Shown here: positions 8,351-17,992 of the stretch, piece by piece
How the letters are laid out: each line of letters opens with the position of its first letter
How positions within the stretch are numbered: position 1 is the stretch's first letter
Source of the DNA: Acidobacteriaceae bacterium
GTDB taxonomy: Bacteria; Acidobacteriota; Terriglobia; Terriglobales; Acidobacteriaceae
Assembly: GCA_027449965.1 (NCBI GenBank)
Contig: DAIDKP010000013.1
Span: forward strand, 1 to 64,000
Reading direction: 5' to 3'
Length of the DNA: 64,000 nucleotides
The notes under the pieces: model-generated
Database searches by the model: none
What the model saw: only the letters and a program-made list of their open reading frames with translations
What the model was told of the DNA's origin: nothing
Program-made: the position numbers and the translations under genes

Positions 8351-11300
8351 CTATTGGGTGATGGTCAACGTGAGGTTGACGTAGTGGGTCTGGTTGCTTT
8401 GCGTGCCGATGCCGGTGACCTGGATGGTGTAGGTGCCGGGTGAGGCGGTGTTTTGGGAGAATCCTCCGCAGCCGGAGAGCGCGAGGCCACCGAGGGAGAC
8501 GGCGAGGAGCAGGACAAGCACGAGCCAGCGCTGGGCGCGGCGGCGTGCGCGCCAGAGCAGCCAGCCGAGTAGCGCGGTGAGGGGCAGGCCGACCAGAGGC
8601 AGCAAGGCGGGCAGTCCGGCGAGCTGGCTGGCAAGTCTGGGTGAGTGAATGGCGCCGGGTGAGCGGGGCAAGCCGGATGGGCGGAGAGCGACGCTGGCGC
8701 CGCCGCTGAGCGGGTTATTGGTGTCGACGGTGAGCTGGGTGGTGACGGCTCCGCCGGCGATGAGTTTGAGGTCGTTGGTGGCGAAGTGGCAGTTGACGGC
8801 GGCGGGCAGGTTGGCGCAGCCGAGTGTGATGGTGTCGGAGGCCTGGTTGACGGAGGCGATGTTGACGGTGAGGGTGCCGTTCTGGCCGGTTTTGAGTGTG
8901 AGCGCGGGTGGGGTGAGCGTGAGGCTGAAGGTGGATGGGGCTGTGGAGAGCGAAGCGGGCTGCGAGGTGGATGGGCTGTGGATGGCGTCTCCGCTGTACT
9001 GGCCGACGATGGAGTAGGTGCCGGTGGGAAGATTGGGCACGAGGGTGGCGACGCCGGTGGAGTCGAGGGCGCTGGAGCCGATGACCGAGGAGCCGTTGAG
9101 GAACTGGACGGTGCCGGTGGGTGTGGGACCGCTGACGCCGACGACGGTAGCAATGAGGATCGACTGCTGGTTGGCGGTGTTGGTCCCGGTGGTGGTAACG
9201 CCAAGCGCGGTGGCGGTGGGGATGGGCTGGATGACCTCATTGAGCGCGGTGGAAGCGCTTGCGGCGTCGTTGGCGTCGCCGACGTAGCTGGCGCTGATGG
9301 TGTGTGTGCCGACGGGGAGCGTGGAGATGGGCAGGGTGGCGGTGCCGGTGGCGTCGAGGTTGGCGGTGGCGGTGGATTTGCCATCGACGATGAGGGTGAC
9401 GGCTCCAGTGGGTGTGCCGCCGTTGCCGGTGACCTTGACGGTGAACAGGACCTGGGCGAGGACGAGCGCGGGATTGGGTGCGGCGGTGAGAGCGACCTGC
9501 GTGGTGGCCAGTTGGACGGTGAACGGATAGGCGAGCGAGTTGCTGGAGCCATCGTTGGCGCTGCCGGAGTAAGCGGCGGTGATGGAGTGCTGGCCGGCGG
9601 CGAGGTTGACCTGAAGGGCGGCTGTGCCGGAGCTGTTGACGGTGGCGGTGCCGAGCGGTGTGGCACCGTCGGTGAAGGTGACGGTGCCGGTGGGAATGGT
9701 GGATCCCTGAAGGACATGGATGGCGGCCGCAAGCATGACGGGTCGCCCGGCGATGCCGGGATTGGGCGCGGCGCTGACGGTGGTGGTGGTTTGCACGGGC
9801 GAGACGGTGAGGCTGTAAGGCGCCGAGTTGCTGGCACCGTTGCCGGAGCTACCGAGATACTGTGCAGTGATGGAGTGCTGGCCGGCGGGGAGCGTGGAGG
9901 TGGTGAACGAGGCGGTGGCGGGTGAGCCGCTGAGCGTGCCGCTGCCGATCTGCGCGCCGTTATCGAGGAAGTTGACGGTGCCGGTGGGGGTGACGCTGCC
10001 GCTGGGCGAGACGGTGGCGGTGAAGGTGACGGCGACGCCGTAGCCGGAGGGATTGGGCGCGGCGACGACGGCGGTGGTGGTGGGCGCGGTGACGTTTTGG
10101 GTGAGGACGGTGGAGGAGCTGCCGAGGATGTAGTTGGCGCTGTCGCCGCCGTAGACGGCGGTGATGGAGTGTTGTCCGTTGGCGAGCGTGGAGGTGGTGA
10201 AAGTGGCGGTGCCGGCAGGGTTGAGCGTGGCGGTGCCGATCACGGTTCCGTTGTCGAGGAAGTTGACGGAGCCGTCGGGAACGAGGCCGCCGCCGTTGGG
10301 CGCGGTGACGGTGGCGGTGAAGGTGACGGCGGCGCCGACGCTGGAGGGATTGGCGCTGGTGGCGAGGGTGGTGGCTGTGGCTTCGTTGACGGTTTCCGAC
10401 GTGGGCGGAGTGGAAGTGCTGGCGAAGTGGCCGGAGTCTCCGCTGTAGCTGGCGGTGAGGGAGTGAAGGCCGACAGTGAGATTGTTGACGGCGTAACTGG
10501 CTGTGCCGGAGGAGCTGATGGGAAGGCCGGAGATGATGGTCTTGCTGCCGTCGCTGAAGCTGATGGTGCCGGTGAGCGCGCCGGTGCCGGAGCCGGTGGT
10601 GACGGTGGCCTGAAGAGCGATGGATTGTCCGAAGCTGGCGGCGGGGCTGGGTGTGACGAGGAGTACGGTGGTGGTGGAGTTGACGGCGGTGGCGTCGCCG
10701 GTGATCTGGATGAGGAGCGGGGAGTTGTCGGAGTTGGCGGCGGTGTTGATGGTGGCGGTGAGCGGGTTACCGGAGGTGTTGGGGGCGAATTGAACGCCGA
10801 GGACGCAGTCGTTGTTGAGGGCGAGCGGCGTGGTGGTGGAGCAGGTGGTGACGGTGGGATCGAGGGCGGAGTTGGAGTCGGGCGTGATGGATGTGAGGTC
10901 GAGGGCAGCGGTGCCGTCGTCTTCGAGCGTCTGAGGCAGTGTGGGGGATTTACTGCCCTGACGGACGGGGTTTCGGACGATATTGAAGGTGGCGAGATTG
11001 ACCTGAATGCGGCGGATGCGGTGGTCGAAGTAATCGGCGATGAGGAGGTTGCCCTGGGGATCGAGGGTGAGTCCGTAGGGGCCGTAGATGCCGGCGGCGT
11101 AGGCGCTGGCGTTGTCGCCGGTGTAAGAGCCGATGCCGTTGCCGGCGAGGGTGGAGATGATGCCGGTGGCGGCGCTGACTTTGCGGATGCGGTTGTTCTG
11201 GGTGTCGGCGATGTAGAGATTGCCGGCGGGATCGAAGGTGATGCCGGAGGGTGAGTAAAGCTGGGCCTGTGTGGCCGGGCCACCATCGCCGGAGTAGCCG

Positions 11301-12535
11301 AGGACACCGTTGCCGGCGAAGGTGGTGATGACCTGCGTAGCGGCGTTGACGACGCGGATGCGGTTGTTGGCCGAGTCGGGAATGTAGAGGTTGCCGGCGG
11401 GGTCAAAGGCGACGGCGTAGGGGTAGTTGAGTCCGGCGGCGGTGGCCGGACCGCCGTCGCCGCTGTAGCTGCCGGAGCCGTTGCCCTGCGTGGTGCCGTT
11501 GCCGACGAGGGTGGCGATGGTGCCGGTGGAGTTGACTTCACGGATTTTGTGGTTGTAGCTGTCGGCGATGTAGAGATTGCCGGCGCTGTCGACGGAGACG
11601 CCGAGAGGATTGTTGAGCGTGGCCGAGATGGCCGGGCCGCCGTCGCCGCCGGAGCCAGCGGTGCCGTTGCCGGCGACGGTGGTGATGATGCCGGTGGCAA
11701 GGACAATGCGGCGGATGGCGTTGTTGCGGGAATCGGCGATGTAGAGATCGCCTGCGCCGTCGAGGGCGACGCTGGTGGGGGTGTTGAGGGTGGCGTTGAC
11801 GGCGAGTCCGCCGTCGCCGGTGTAGGTGGAGTTGCCGTTGCCGGCGAGGGTGGAAATGATGCCGGTGGAGGCGCTGACTTCGCGGATACGGTTGTGCGCG
11901 CTGTCGGCGATGTAGAGATTGCCAGCGCCGTCGAGGACTTCGCCTTCGGGCAGGTCAAGATCGGCCTGCGTGGCGAGATTGCCGTCGAGGACGGAGGTCC
12001 ATGAGCCGTCGCCAGCGATGGTTTGCATGGTGCCGGGGAGAAAGACGCCGAGTCCGCCGGAGCCGGAGCCGGTGAGGAAGGTGACGCCGAGGCGGTTTCC
12101 GGAGCTGTCGAGCAGCAGGACGGCTCCCGGGCGCAGGCCGGGCGCGGCGGGCGTGAAGGTGACGGGGACGGTGCAGGTGTTGCCGACGGAGAGATTGGCG
12201 CTGGCGCAGGTACCGCTGGCGGAGGCTGCGTAGTCGAGGCCGGTTTGGCCGAGGGTGAGGACATCGACGGTCGCGACGGTTCCGGCGGATTGTGCGGTGA
12301 CGGTGACGTTCTGGCTGGCCGACGGGGTGCCGACGGCGATGGAGCCGAAGGTGGATTGCGCGAGCAGAGGTGCACCGAGGCAGAAGGCGGCAGCGACGAG
12401 AACAAGCGCGGACAAGGTGCGGGAACGTCGCGGTCGGGGCTGCGAATCGGGCTGTGCAGTCAGGTTGGAAGAGGCGAGAGGCGATACGGGATCACTGACG
12501 ACGGAAACCATTGAGGGGGGGAATGGCACGGGCAT
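8351..12535 (-). CDS. Giant secreted NHL-repeat / Ig-like repeat protein
   Basis: 1,394 residues. After a 35-residue N-terminal extension there is a signal segment ('LSALVLVAAAFCLGAPLLA'). Residues about 150-480 hold six NHL blades with recurring 'GNLYIADSxNNRIRxV' and 'GDGGPA' motifs, predicting a six-bladed propeller. Residues about 600-1,200 hold six Ig-like domains of the bacterial Ig-like 3 type ('PTGTVxFxDG', 'GQHSITAxYxGD'). The C-terminus has two hydrophobic helices separated by an Arg-rich loop, then 'LALSGCGG' and a beta-rich tail. The ATG at 12535 has GGAGAG 7 nt upstream; an earlier in-frame start at 12616 lacks one. Likely a cell-surface binding or adhesion protein of unknown ligand. 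The repeats make it vulnerable to assembly or annotation error. Confidence 0.88.
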   Translation of the reverse strand: MPVPFPPSMVSVVSDPVSPLASSNLTAQPDSQPRPRRSRTLSALVLVAAAFCLGAPLLAQSTFGSIAVGTPSASQNVTVTAQSAGTVATVDVLTLGQTGLDYAASASGTCASANLSVGNTCTVPVTFTPAAPGLRPGAVLLLDSSGNRLGVTFLTGSGSGGLGVFLPGTMQTIAGDGSWTSVLDGNLATQADLDLPEGEVLDGAGNLYIADSAHNRIREVSASTGIISTLAGNGNSTYTGDGGLAVNATLNTPTSVALDGAGDLYIADSRNNAIRRIVLATGIITTVAGNGTAGSGGDGGPAISATLNNPLGVSVDSAGNLYIADSYNHKIREVNSTGTIATLVGNGTTQGNGSGSYSGDGGPATAAGLNYPYAVAFDPAGNLYIPDSANNRIRVVNAATQVITTFAGNGVLGYSGDGGPATQAQLYSPSGITFDPAGNLYIADTQNNRIRKVSAATGIISTLAGNGIGSYTGDNASAYAAGIYGPYGLTLDPQGNLLIADYFDHRIRRIQVNLATFNIVRNPVRQGSKSPTLPQTLEDDGTAALDLTSITPDSNSALDPTVTTCSTTTPLALNNDCVLGVQFAPNTSGNPLTATINTAANSDNSPLLIQITGDATAVNSTTTVLLVTPSPAASFGQSIALQATVTTGSGTGALTGTISFSDGSKTIISGLPISSSGTASYAVNNLTVGLHSLTASYSGDSGHFASTSTPPTSETVNEATATTLATSANPSSVGAAVTFTATVTAPNGGGLVPDGSVNFLDNGTVIGTATLNPAGTATFTTSTLANGQHSITAVYGGDSANYILGSSSTVLTQNVTAPTTTAVVAAPNPSGYGVAVTFTATVSPSGSVTPTGTVNFLDNGAQIGSGTLSGSPATASFTTSTLPAGQHSITAQYLGSSGNGASNSAPYSLTVSPVQTTTTVSAAPNPGIAGRPVMLAAAIHVLQGSTIPTGTVTFTDGATPLGTATVNSSGTAALQVNLAAGQHSITAAYSGSANDGSSNSLAYPFTVQLATTQVALTAAPNPALVLAQVLFTVKVTGNGGTPTGAVTLIVDGKSTATANLDATGTATLPISTLPVGTHTISASYVGDANDAASASTALNEVIQPIPTATALGVTTTGTNTANQQSILIATVVGVSGPTPTGTVQFLNGSSVIGSSALDSTGVATLVPNLPTGTYSIVGQYSGDAIHSPSTSQPASLSTAPSTFSLTLTPPALTLKTGQNGTLTVNIASVNQASDTITLGCANLPAAVNCHFATNDLKLIAGGAVTTQLTVDTNNPLSGGASVALRPSGLPRSPGAIHSPRLASQLAGLPALLPLVGLPLTALLGWLLWRARRRAQRWLVLVLLLAVSLGGLALSGCGGFSQNTASPGTYTIQVTGIGTQSNQTHYVNLTLTITQ

Positions 12536-12802
12536 GCTGGACTCTCCGGAAAAGTTCTGCTGAAGCGCACGCACAACGGGAAAAAGGACGGCAGGAATAA
12601 GGACAGCAAAAAACACAACAGAAAACGTTCAACGGGTTATGAGCAAGGGGAACAACGAAAACGTAACACACTGGGCGAAGACTCGGCATGAGTTGTGAAG
12701 GACGATTTGCGTGGCGGTATCCGAATCCGTAACGGCACAGACAAGGGCGGGAAAGTGCGAGTTGGGCAGGCGGGCAGGGAATGTGGCGGGGGAATGCGGC
12801 TT

Positions 12803-12811
12803 TGATACCGT
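12803..12811 (+). promoter_or_regulatory. Extended -10 element abutting the pmbA start
   Basis: TGA-TACCGT with the hexamer (12806-12811) ending 6 nt before the ATG at 12818. The hexamer is weak but has the extended -10 TG. It fits the leaderless pattern seen at six other genes in this window. Confidence 0.4.
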
Positions 12812-12817
12812 AGGACT

Positions 12818-14230
12818 ATGACTGCTGGCGCGCGTTCTACCTCTTCTGCTGTATCTTCCTCCGCATCGTTGACGGCGAGTGCCGATGAACTTTCCATGCT
12901 GGCTGTGGATGTGGTGCGGCAGGCGTTGCGCGCGGGGGCGAGCGATGCGGCGGTGGGAGTTTCCGAAAGCGACGAGTTCAGCGTGACGGTGCGGATGGGT
13001 GAGGTGGAGACGCTGGAAGAGTCTGGGTCGCGGAGCGTGGGACTGCGTGTGTTTGTGGGGCAGTCGTCGGCGTCGGCTTCGACGAGCGATCTGACGCGCG
13101 AAGGGCTGGCGGAGCTGGTGAGCGGAGCGATGGCGCTGGTGCGAATGACCGAGCCGGACCCTTGCGCGGGGCTGGCCGAAGCGGCGGAGATGGGCGTTTG
13201 CGGGGTGGAGCTGCCGCTGTGGTTTGAGGATGTGTATGCGCTGCCGGTCGCGGAGCGGATTGCGATGGCGCGACGCGCGGAGGATGCGGCGCGGGGAGCG
13301 GATGCGCGGATTCGCAACTCGGCCGGAGGGTCGTTCAGCGCGGCGACGGCGCGTCGGATTCTGGCCAATTCACGGGGATTTGTGGGCGAGTATCGATCGA
13401 GCCATTGCGGGATTTCGGCGGTGCCGATTGCGATGGACGAGGCGGGCGCGATGCAGCGGGAGAGCTGGTGGACAAGCGCGCGAAGGCTGAAGGAGATGGA
13501 GACACCGGAGGCTGTGGGCGAAGAAGCGGCGCGACGCGCGCTGCGGAAGCTGGGAGCGCGACGCGTGGCGACGCAGCAGGCGACGATTGTCTTTGCGCCG
13601 GAGGCGGCGCGCACGCTGCTGGGACATCTGTGGGAAGCGGCGAGCGGGGATGCGATCTGGCGGTCGGCGTCGTTTTTGAAGGGACGGCTGGGTGAGCCGG
13701 TTGCCGCGCCGGAGGTGACGATTGTGGATGACGGCGCGATGGTGTTGCCCAACGGAACGGCAGGATTTGGCTCGCGGCCCTTTGACGGCGACGCGCTGCC
13801 GACGCGAGCGACGACGGTGGTGAAGGATGGCGTGCTGGAGACGTGGCTTCTGAATACCTATGCCGCGCGCAAGCTGGGGCTGCGCTCGACGGGCAACGGG
13901 TCGGGCGGCGGGGTGGGCGCGGGGAATCTGTATCTGCGTCCCGGGAAGGTTTCTCCGGAGGCGATGGTGCGGTCGGTTACGCGCGGGCTGTATGTGACGA
14001 GCCTGATGGGATTTGGCGTGAACCAGGTGACGGGAGATTATTCACGCGGCGCGGAGGGAGTCTGGATTGAAGATGGGGAGCTGACCCATGCCGTGGAAGA
14101 GATCACGATTGCAGGCAACCTGAAGGAGATGTTTCGCAATATTGTGGCGATTGGCGACGATCTGGAGTTTCGCGGATCGGTGGCTTCGCCGACGCTGTGT
14201 GTGGAAGGGATGACGATCGCGGGGGCGTGA
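12818..14230 (+). CDS. pmbA: TldD/PmbA family protein, TldE (PmbA) type
   Basis: 470 residues. TldD and TldE (PmbA) form a zinc-dependent protease that trims modified peptides such as microcin precursors and CcdA. This is the non-catalytic TldE-type subunit: no HExxxH is present. The C-terminal half carries the family pattern ('VDDGAMVLPNGTAGFGSRPFDG', 'GVGAGNLYLRPG', 'VNQVTGDYSRGAEGVWIEDG'). The TldD partner is not in the window. Residues 1-25 are Ser/Ala-rich and variable. It ends in an ATGA overlap with the next gene, so the two are co-translated. Confidence 0.9.
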   Translation: MTAGARSTSSAVSSSASLTASADELSMLAVDVVRQALRAGASDAAVGVSESDEFSVTVRMGEVETLEESGSRSVGLRVFVGQSSASASTSDLTREGLAELVSGAMALVRMTEPDPCAGLAEAAEMGVCGVELPLWFEDVYALPVAERIAMARRAEDAARGADARIRNSAGGSFSAATARRILANSRGFVGEYRSSHCGISAVPIAMDEAGAMQRESWWTSARRLKEMETPEAVGEEAARRALRKLGARRVATQQATIVFAPEAARTLLGHLWEAASGDAIWRSASFLKGRLGEPVAAPEVTIVDDGAMVLPNGTAGFGSRPFDGDALPTRATTVVKDGVLETWLLNTYAARKLGLRSTGNGSGGGVGAGNLYLRPGKVSPEAMVRSVTRGLYVTSLMGFGVNQVTGDYSRGAEGVWIEDGELTHAVEEITIAGNLKEMFRNIVAIGDDLEFRGSVASPTLCVEGMTIAGA

Positions 14231-15474
14231 TGAGTGCTTTGCTGCCAGAGTCGGCTGCGTTCTCTTCGGCAGAGCCGGAGGCACTGTTGCAGGCGTTGCC
14301 GGCGCGGCGGATGGCGGTGTTTGCGCTGCGCGGCGAGGCCGGGACGCAACCGTATGTGGGCGTGGCGGCGGACCTTCGGCGAAGGCTGGGGCGGCTGCTG
14401 GTGGCCGATCCGGCGCGTCCGCGACGGTTGCAATTGGCGGCGCGTGTGCGCGAGGTCGAGTGGCGGGTGGTGGGTTCGGCGCTGGAGGCGCAGGCGACGC
14501 AGTTTCAACTGCTGGTGGAGCTGTATGGCGAGCGAGCGCTGGAGCGGATGCATCTGCGAATGCCGGCGCTGGTGCGGTTTCATGGGGCGAACGCGTATCC
14601 GCGGCTGAGCGTGACGACGCGTGTGCCGACGCGCGTGCCGCGCGAACAGGAGGCGTGGCTGTATGGTCCGTTTCCGTCGCGTGCGGCGGCCGAGCGCTAT
14701 GGCGAAGAGGTGCTGAAGCTGTTTCTGTTGCGGCGGTGTGAGGAGAATCTGAGTCCCGACCCATCGCATCCGGGCTGTGTGTATTCGGAGATGAAGAAGT
14801 GCCTGGCGCCGTGCTTTGGCGGCTGCACGGATGCGCGCTATGGCGAAGAGGCCGCGGCGGTGGAGGCGTTTCTGGCGACGCGCGGCGAGAGCCGGTTGCG
14901 CGTGCTGAGCGCGGCGCGCGACGAAGCCTCGGCAGAACTGGAGTTTGAGCAGGCGGCGGCGCTGCATGGACAGGCGAAACAGGTGGAAGCGGTGAGCGGA
15001 CTGGCTGCGGAGCTGGTGCGTCCGCTGGCGAAGCTGCGCGCGTGCGTGGCGCTGCCGGCGGCAGAAGCGGATGCGGTGGCGCTGTATCTGTTTGCCGAAG
15101 GTGCGCTGCATGGGCCGGAGTTGTTTTCAACACTGGGGATGCGGATGCAGAATGAAGGGTCGGGATCGAGTTCGCTGTATGCGCAGCCGGTTTTGCTGGA
15201 GCCTGTGCCGCTGGAGTTGGCCAGTGCGGGACGTGAGACGCTGAGCCTGCGGCTGGAAGAGACGCTGCAGCGGCTGGAGGCGCGAAGCGGAGCGGCAACC
15301 GATGGGCTGCGCCGTGTGGGCGACCTGGCGTTGCTGACGCGCTGGTACTATCGCCCGGCGCAGAAGCGTGTGGGCGAGATCTTCTTTGCGGATGAGGCTG
15401 GGCAGTGGCCCAGGAAGGCGATGCTGCGGGGGATTGGACGCGTGGCCGCGGCGGGGTTTGCGGCGGGAGTCTGA
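14230..15474 (+). CDS. Truncated UvrC-like GIY-YIG nuclease
   Basis: 414 residues. Homologous to the N-terminal half of UvrC: a GIY-YIG-like fold at residues 30-105 ('MAVFALRGEAGTQPYVGVA'), then the cysteine cluster of UvrC-type proteins ('LRRCEENLSPDPSHPGCVY', 'KKCLAPCFGGC', residues about 175-205), then a UVR-like helix pair ('ELEFEQAAALHGQ', residues 235-260). The C-terminal RNase-H-like endonuclease and helix-hairpin-helix domains of full UvrC (about 600 residues) are absent. It could cut one side of a lesion as Cho does, or be a diverged paralogue; the GIY-YIG signature itself is degenerate. It overlaps pmbA by one base (ATGA). Confidence 0.8.
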   Translation: MSALLPESAAFSSAEPEALLQALPARRMAVFALRGEAGTQPYVGVAADLRRRLGRLLVADPARPRRLQLAARVREVEWRVVGSALEAQATQFQLLVELYGERALERMHLRMPALVRFHGANAYPRLSVTTRVPTRVPREQEAWLYGPFPSRAAAERYGEEVLKLFLLRRCEENLSPDPSHPGCVYSEMKKCLAPCFGGCTDARYGEEAAAVEAFLATRGESRLRVLSAARDEASAELEFEQAAALHGQAKQVEAVSGLAAELVRPLAKLRACVALPAAEADAVALYLFAEGALHGPELFSTLGMRMQNEGSGSSSLYAQPVLLEPVPLELASAGRETLSLRLEETLQRLEARSGAATDGLRRVGDLALLTRWYYRPAQKRVGEIFFADEAGQWPRKAMLRGIGRVAAAGFAAGV

Positions 15475-15515
15475 ATCGAGGGCGCGGCTTGGGTTGGGTC
15501 ATCCGGCGAAAACAG

Positions 15516-15548
15516 CAAAAGCAGATTCCCTGCGGGAATGACAAGCGG
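15516..15548 (+). repeat. Element B repeat
   Basis: Consensus copy: AAAAGCAGATTCCC-TGC-GGGAATGACAAGC. It lies between two convergent genes. Confidence 0.75.
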
Positions 15549-15568
15549 GGATCTGTGGGGTTGTGGCG

Positions 15569-16690
15569 CTAGATGAGGCTGGTGTGGCCTTCGGCGGCCA
15601 GTTCTTTGACGATTTTGCCAACATCCTGGGATTGGGATCGGCGGGCGACGAGGATGGCGTCGTCGGTTTCGACGATGACGAGGTCGCTGACGCCGACGAG
15701 CGCGACGTGTTTGCGGGGGCTGTAGACGTAGTTGTTTTCCGCATCGAGGGTCATGACGCCGGAGGTGTCGGAGACGTTGCCGTTTTCGTCGCCGCGGAGG
15801 CGCGTGTCGCGCTGAAACTCATAGAGCGATTCCCAGGAGCCGAGATCGTTCCAGCCGAATTCCGATGGCAGACAGAAGAGTCCGGAGAGATGCTGGCCTT
15901 TGGCGGAACGCGGTTCGAGGATGGCGTAATCGACGGAGATGTTTTCGCAGCGAGGGTAGAGCGAGGCGAAGACCTGGGCGAAGCGCGGTGTGTCCCAGGC
16001 GGCGGCGATCTCTTCGAGCAGCGGCGCCATCTCGGGCAGGTGTTCGCGGACGGCGTTGGCGAGGGTTCGAGCCGACCAGAGGAACATGCCGGAGTTCCAG
16101 AAATAGTTGCCGGAGGCGACGAACTCTTCGGCGCGATGGGGGCTGGGTTTTTCGGTGAATCGGCGGACGTGGAGAGCGTCTTCGGCGCCATCGACGGGTT
16201 CGCCGGTTTCGATGTAGCCGTAGCCGGTTTCAGCGCGGGAAGGCTGGATGCCCATGACGACGATGACGTCGCCGGAGGCTGCGAGTTGAATGCCCTGCTC
16301 GATGCGCTTGAGGAATTGCGGCTCGTCGCCGATGACGTGGTCGGAAGGAAAGATGCCGAGAATGGCGTGCGGGTTTTCGCGCTCGATGAGAAAGGCAGCA
16401 AGGCCACAGGCGGGCGCGGTATTGCGTGCGGCGGGTTCTTCGACGATCTGACGCATGGGAACGCCGTCGAGCTGGGACTGAATCTCGGCCGAGAGCAGTT
16501 CGTTGGTGATGACCCAGATGGACTGGGGCGCGGCAAGCTGGGCAAGGCGCTCGACGGTTTGCTGGAGCATGGAGCGGTCGCCGTCGAGGGCGAGCACCTG
16601 CTTGGCGTGAGCGCGACGAGAACGAGGCCAGAAGCGCGTACCGCTGCCTCCGGCCAGAATCACAGGGCGGAAATCCACTGTCTTCGGCAT
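15569..16690 (-). CDS. manC: Mannose-1-phosphate guanylyltransferase
   Basis: 373 residues. Makes GDP-mannose from mannose-1-phosphate and GTP, supplying polysaccharide and glycan synthesis. The nucleotide-binding signature is at residues 10-35 ('ILAGGSGTRFWPRSR', then AKQ), followed by 'FPSDHVIGDE', 'GYGYIETG' and 'NSGMFLW'. It is the short form without the fused phosphomannose isomerase domain of bifunctional enzymes (about 480 residues). A -10-like TAAGAT lies 9 nt before the ATG and the Shine-Dalgarno site is weak. The aminotransferase gene upstream runs in the same direction. GDP-mannose is also the substrate of the epimerase at 49081. Confidence 0.9.
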   Translation of the reverse strand: MPKTVDFRPVILAGGSGTRFWPRSRRAHAKQVLALDGDRSMLQQTVERLAQLAAPQSIWVITNELLSAEIQSQLDGVPMRQIVEEPAARNTAPACGLAAFLIERENPHAILGIFPSDHVIGDEPQFLKRIEQGIQLAASGDVIVVMGIQPSRAETGYGYIETGEPVDGAEDALHVRRFTEKPSPHRAEEFVASGNYFWNSGMFLWSARTLANAVREHLPEMAPLLEEIAAAWDTPRFAQVFASLYPRCENISVDYAILEPRSAKGQHLSGLFCLPSEFGWNDLGSWESLYEFQRDTRLRGDENGNVSDTSGVMTLDAENNYVYSPRKHVALVGVSDLVIVETDDAILVARRSQSQDVGKIVKELAAEGHTSLI

Positions 16691-16743
16691 GGGAAACTCA
16701 TCTTAGCCTGTGTGGCGCGTGGTTGCCTAGCTGCAACGACGCA

Positions 16744-17940
16744 CTATGCGAGCGTGGCGAGAAATGCCTTGATGCGGCGTACGCCTTCGTCGATGGTTTC
16801 GCGGGTGACGGGATAGGAGAAGCGCAGGTGGTGAGGGGTGCCGAAGGCCTCACCGGGAACGGCGACGACGTGGCCCTCGTGAAGCAGGCGGGTGGCCAGT
16901 TCGGTGGCCGAACGGACGCCGCTGCGACCGATGTAGTGGGAGAAGTTGGGGTAGACGTAGAAGGCTCCGCCGGGGGTGGTGCAGGTGACGTGGGGGATGG
17001 TGCGGACCTGGGCGAGGATGTAGTCGCGAAGCTCGAGGAACTCGGCGCGGAAGTCGGCGACACACTGCTGGGAACCGGCGAGGGCGGCGATGGCGCCTTT
17101 CTGGACGAAGCTGGTGGCGTTGGAGGTGGACTGCGACTGGAGCTTGGAGAGATTGGCGATGACGGCTTTGGGACCGAGCGCGTAGCCGGCGCGCCAGCCT
17201 GTCATCGAGTAGGTTTTGGAAAGCGAGCCGAGGACGATGAGGTGATCCTTGGCGAAGGTGAAGCTGCCGCCGGAGACGGGCTGGCCCTCGTAGTTGAGAT
17301 AGACGTAGCACTCGTCGAGGAGCAGGTAGATGCCGCGCTCGTGAGCGAGGCGTACGATGCGCTCGAGGTCAGTGGCGGAGACGACGGAGCCGGCGGGGTT
17401 GGAAGGCGAGTTGAGGATGATGGCCTTGGTGCGCGGGGTGATGGCGGCCTCGATGGCGTCGGCGGTGATGCGGAAACCTTCCGACTCCTCGGTCTGGAGG
17501 AAGACAACTTTGCCGCCCGCGTACTGAATGATGTCCTTGAAGCTGACCCAGTAGGGGACGGGCAGGATGACCTCATCGCCGTGATCAACGAGGACCTGAA
17601 TGGCGTTGAAGAGGGCGAGCTTGCCGCCGGCGGTGAAGATGGCTTCGTCGATGGAGTAGTCAGAGCCGAAGTCGGCGGCGTGGCGCTCGACGATGGCTTT
17701 GCGGACGTCGGCGATGCCGGGGACGACGGTGTAGCGGGTGAAGTTGGCCTGGATGGCCTGGATGGCCGCGTCCTTGATGTGCTGGGGCGTGGGGAAGTGC
17801 GGCTCGCCTGCGCCGAAGTCGATGAGACTGGCGCCCTGGGCGCGGAGTTTGGTGGCCTCGGCGGCGACGGCCATGGTGGCGGAAACTTCGATGCGTCCGA
17901 TGCGATCGGCAAAAACCTGGGAGGTTGCGGTGGTGGACAT
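16744..17940 (-). CDS. Class I/II pyridoxal-phosphate aminotransferase (aspartate aminotransferase type)
   Basis: 398 residues. Transfers the amino group of aspartate or a similar amino acid to 2-oxoglutarate. Family landmarks: 'DFGAGEPHFPTP' (residues about 35-46), 'LNSPSNPAG' (about 170), the aspartate of 'LLLDECYVYL', and the PLP-binding lysine in 'SLSKTYSMTGWRAGYA' (about 235). The C-terminal arginine region 'HHLRFSYP' is present. ATG 17940 follows GGAAG at 4-5 nt; an upstream in-frame start would add 13 residues. Substrate range cannot be fixed by reading; related alanine or prephenate transaminases remain possible. Confidence 0.88.
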   Translation of the reverse strand: MSTTATSQVFADRIGRIEVSATMAVAAEATKLRAQGASLIDFGAGEPHFPTPQHIKDAAIQAIQANFTRYTVVPGIADVRKAIVERHAADFGSDYSIDEAIFTAGGKLALFNAIQVLVDHGDEVILPVPYWVSFKDIIQYAGGKVVFLQTEESEGFRITADAIEAAITPRTKAIILNSPSNPAGSVVSATDLERIVRLAHERGIYLLLDECYVYLNYEGQPVSGGSFTFAKDHLIVLGSLSKTYSMTGWRAGYALGPKAVIANLSKLQSQSTSNATSFVQKGAIAALAGSQQCVADFRAEFLELRDYILAQVRTIPHVTCTTPGGAFYVYPNFSHYIGRSGVRSATELATRLLHEGHVVAVPGEAFGTPHHLRFSYPVTRETIDEGVRRIKAFLATLA

Positions 17941-17992
17941 GATGCTTCCAGTGTAACGATTTTCGGGATTCCGAGCCACCTTTGCTTGGCAT

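Noticed and set aside
10097..11254. 385-residue Gly/Asp-rich plus-strand frame
   Set aside because: Antisense to the NHL-repeat gene; its repeats are the mirror of the NHL and Ig codons.
8900..12000. Regularly spaced repeats that might suggest a CRISPR array
   Set aside because: They are in-frame protein repeats (NHL and Ig-like domains) with diverged units and no unique spacers of constant length.
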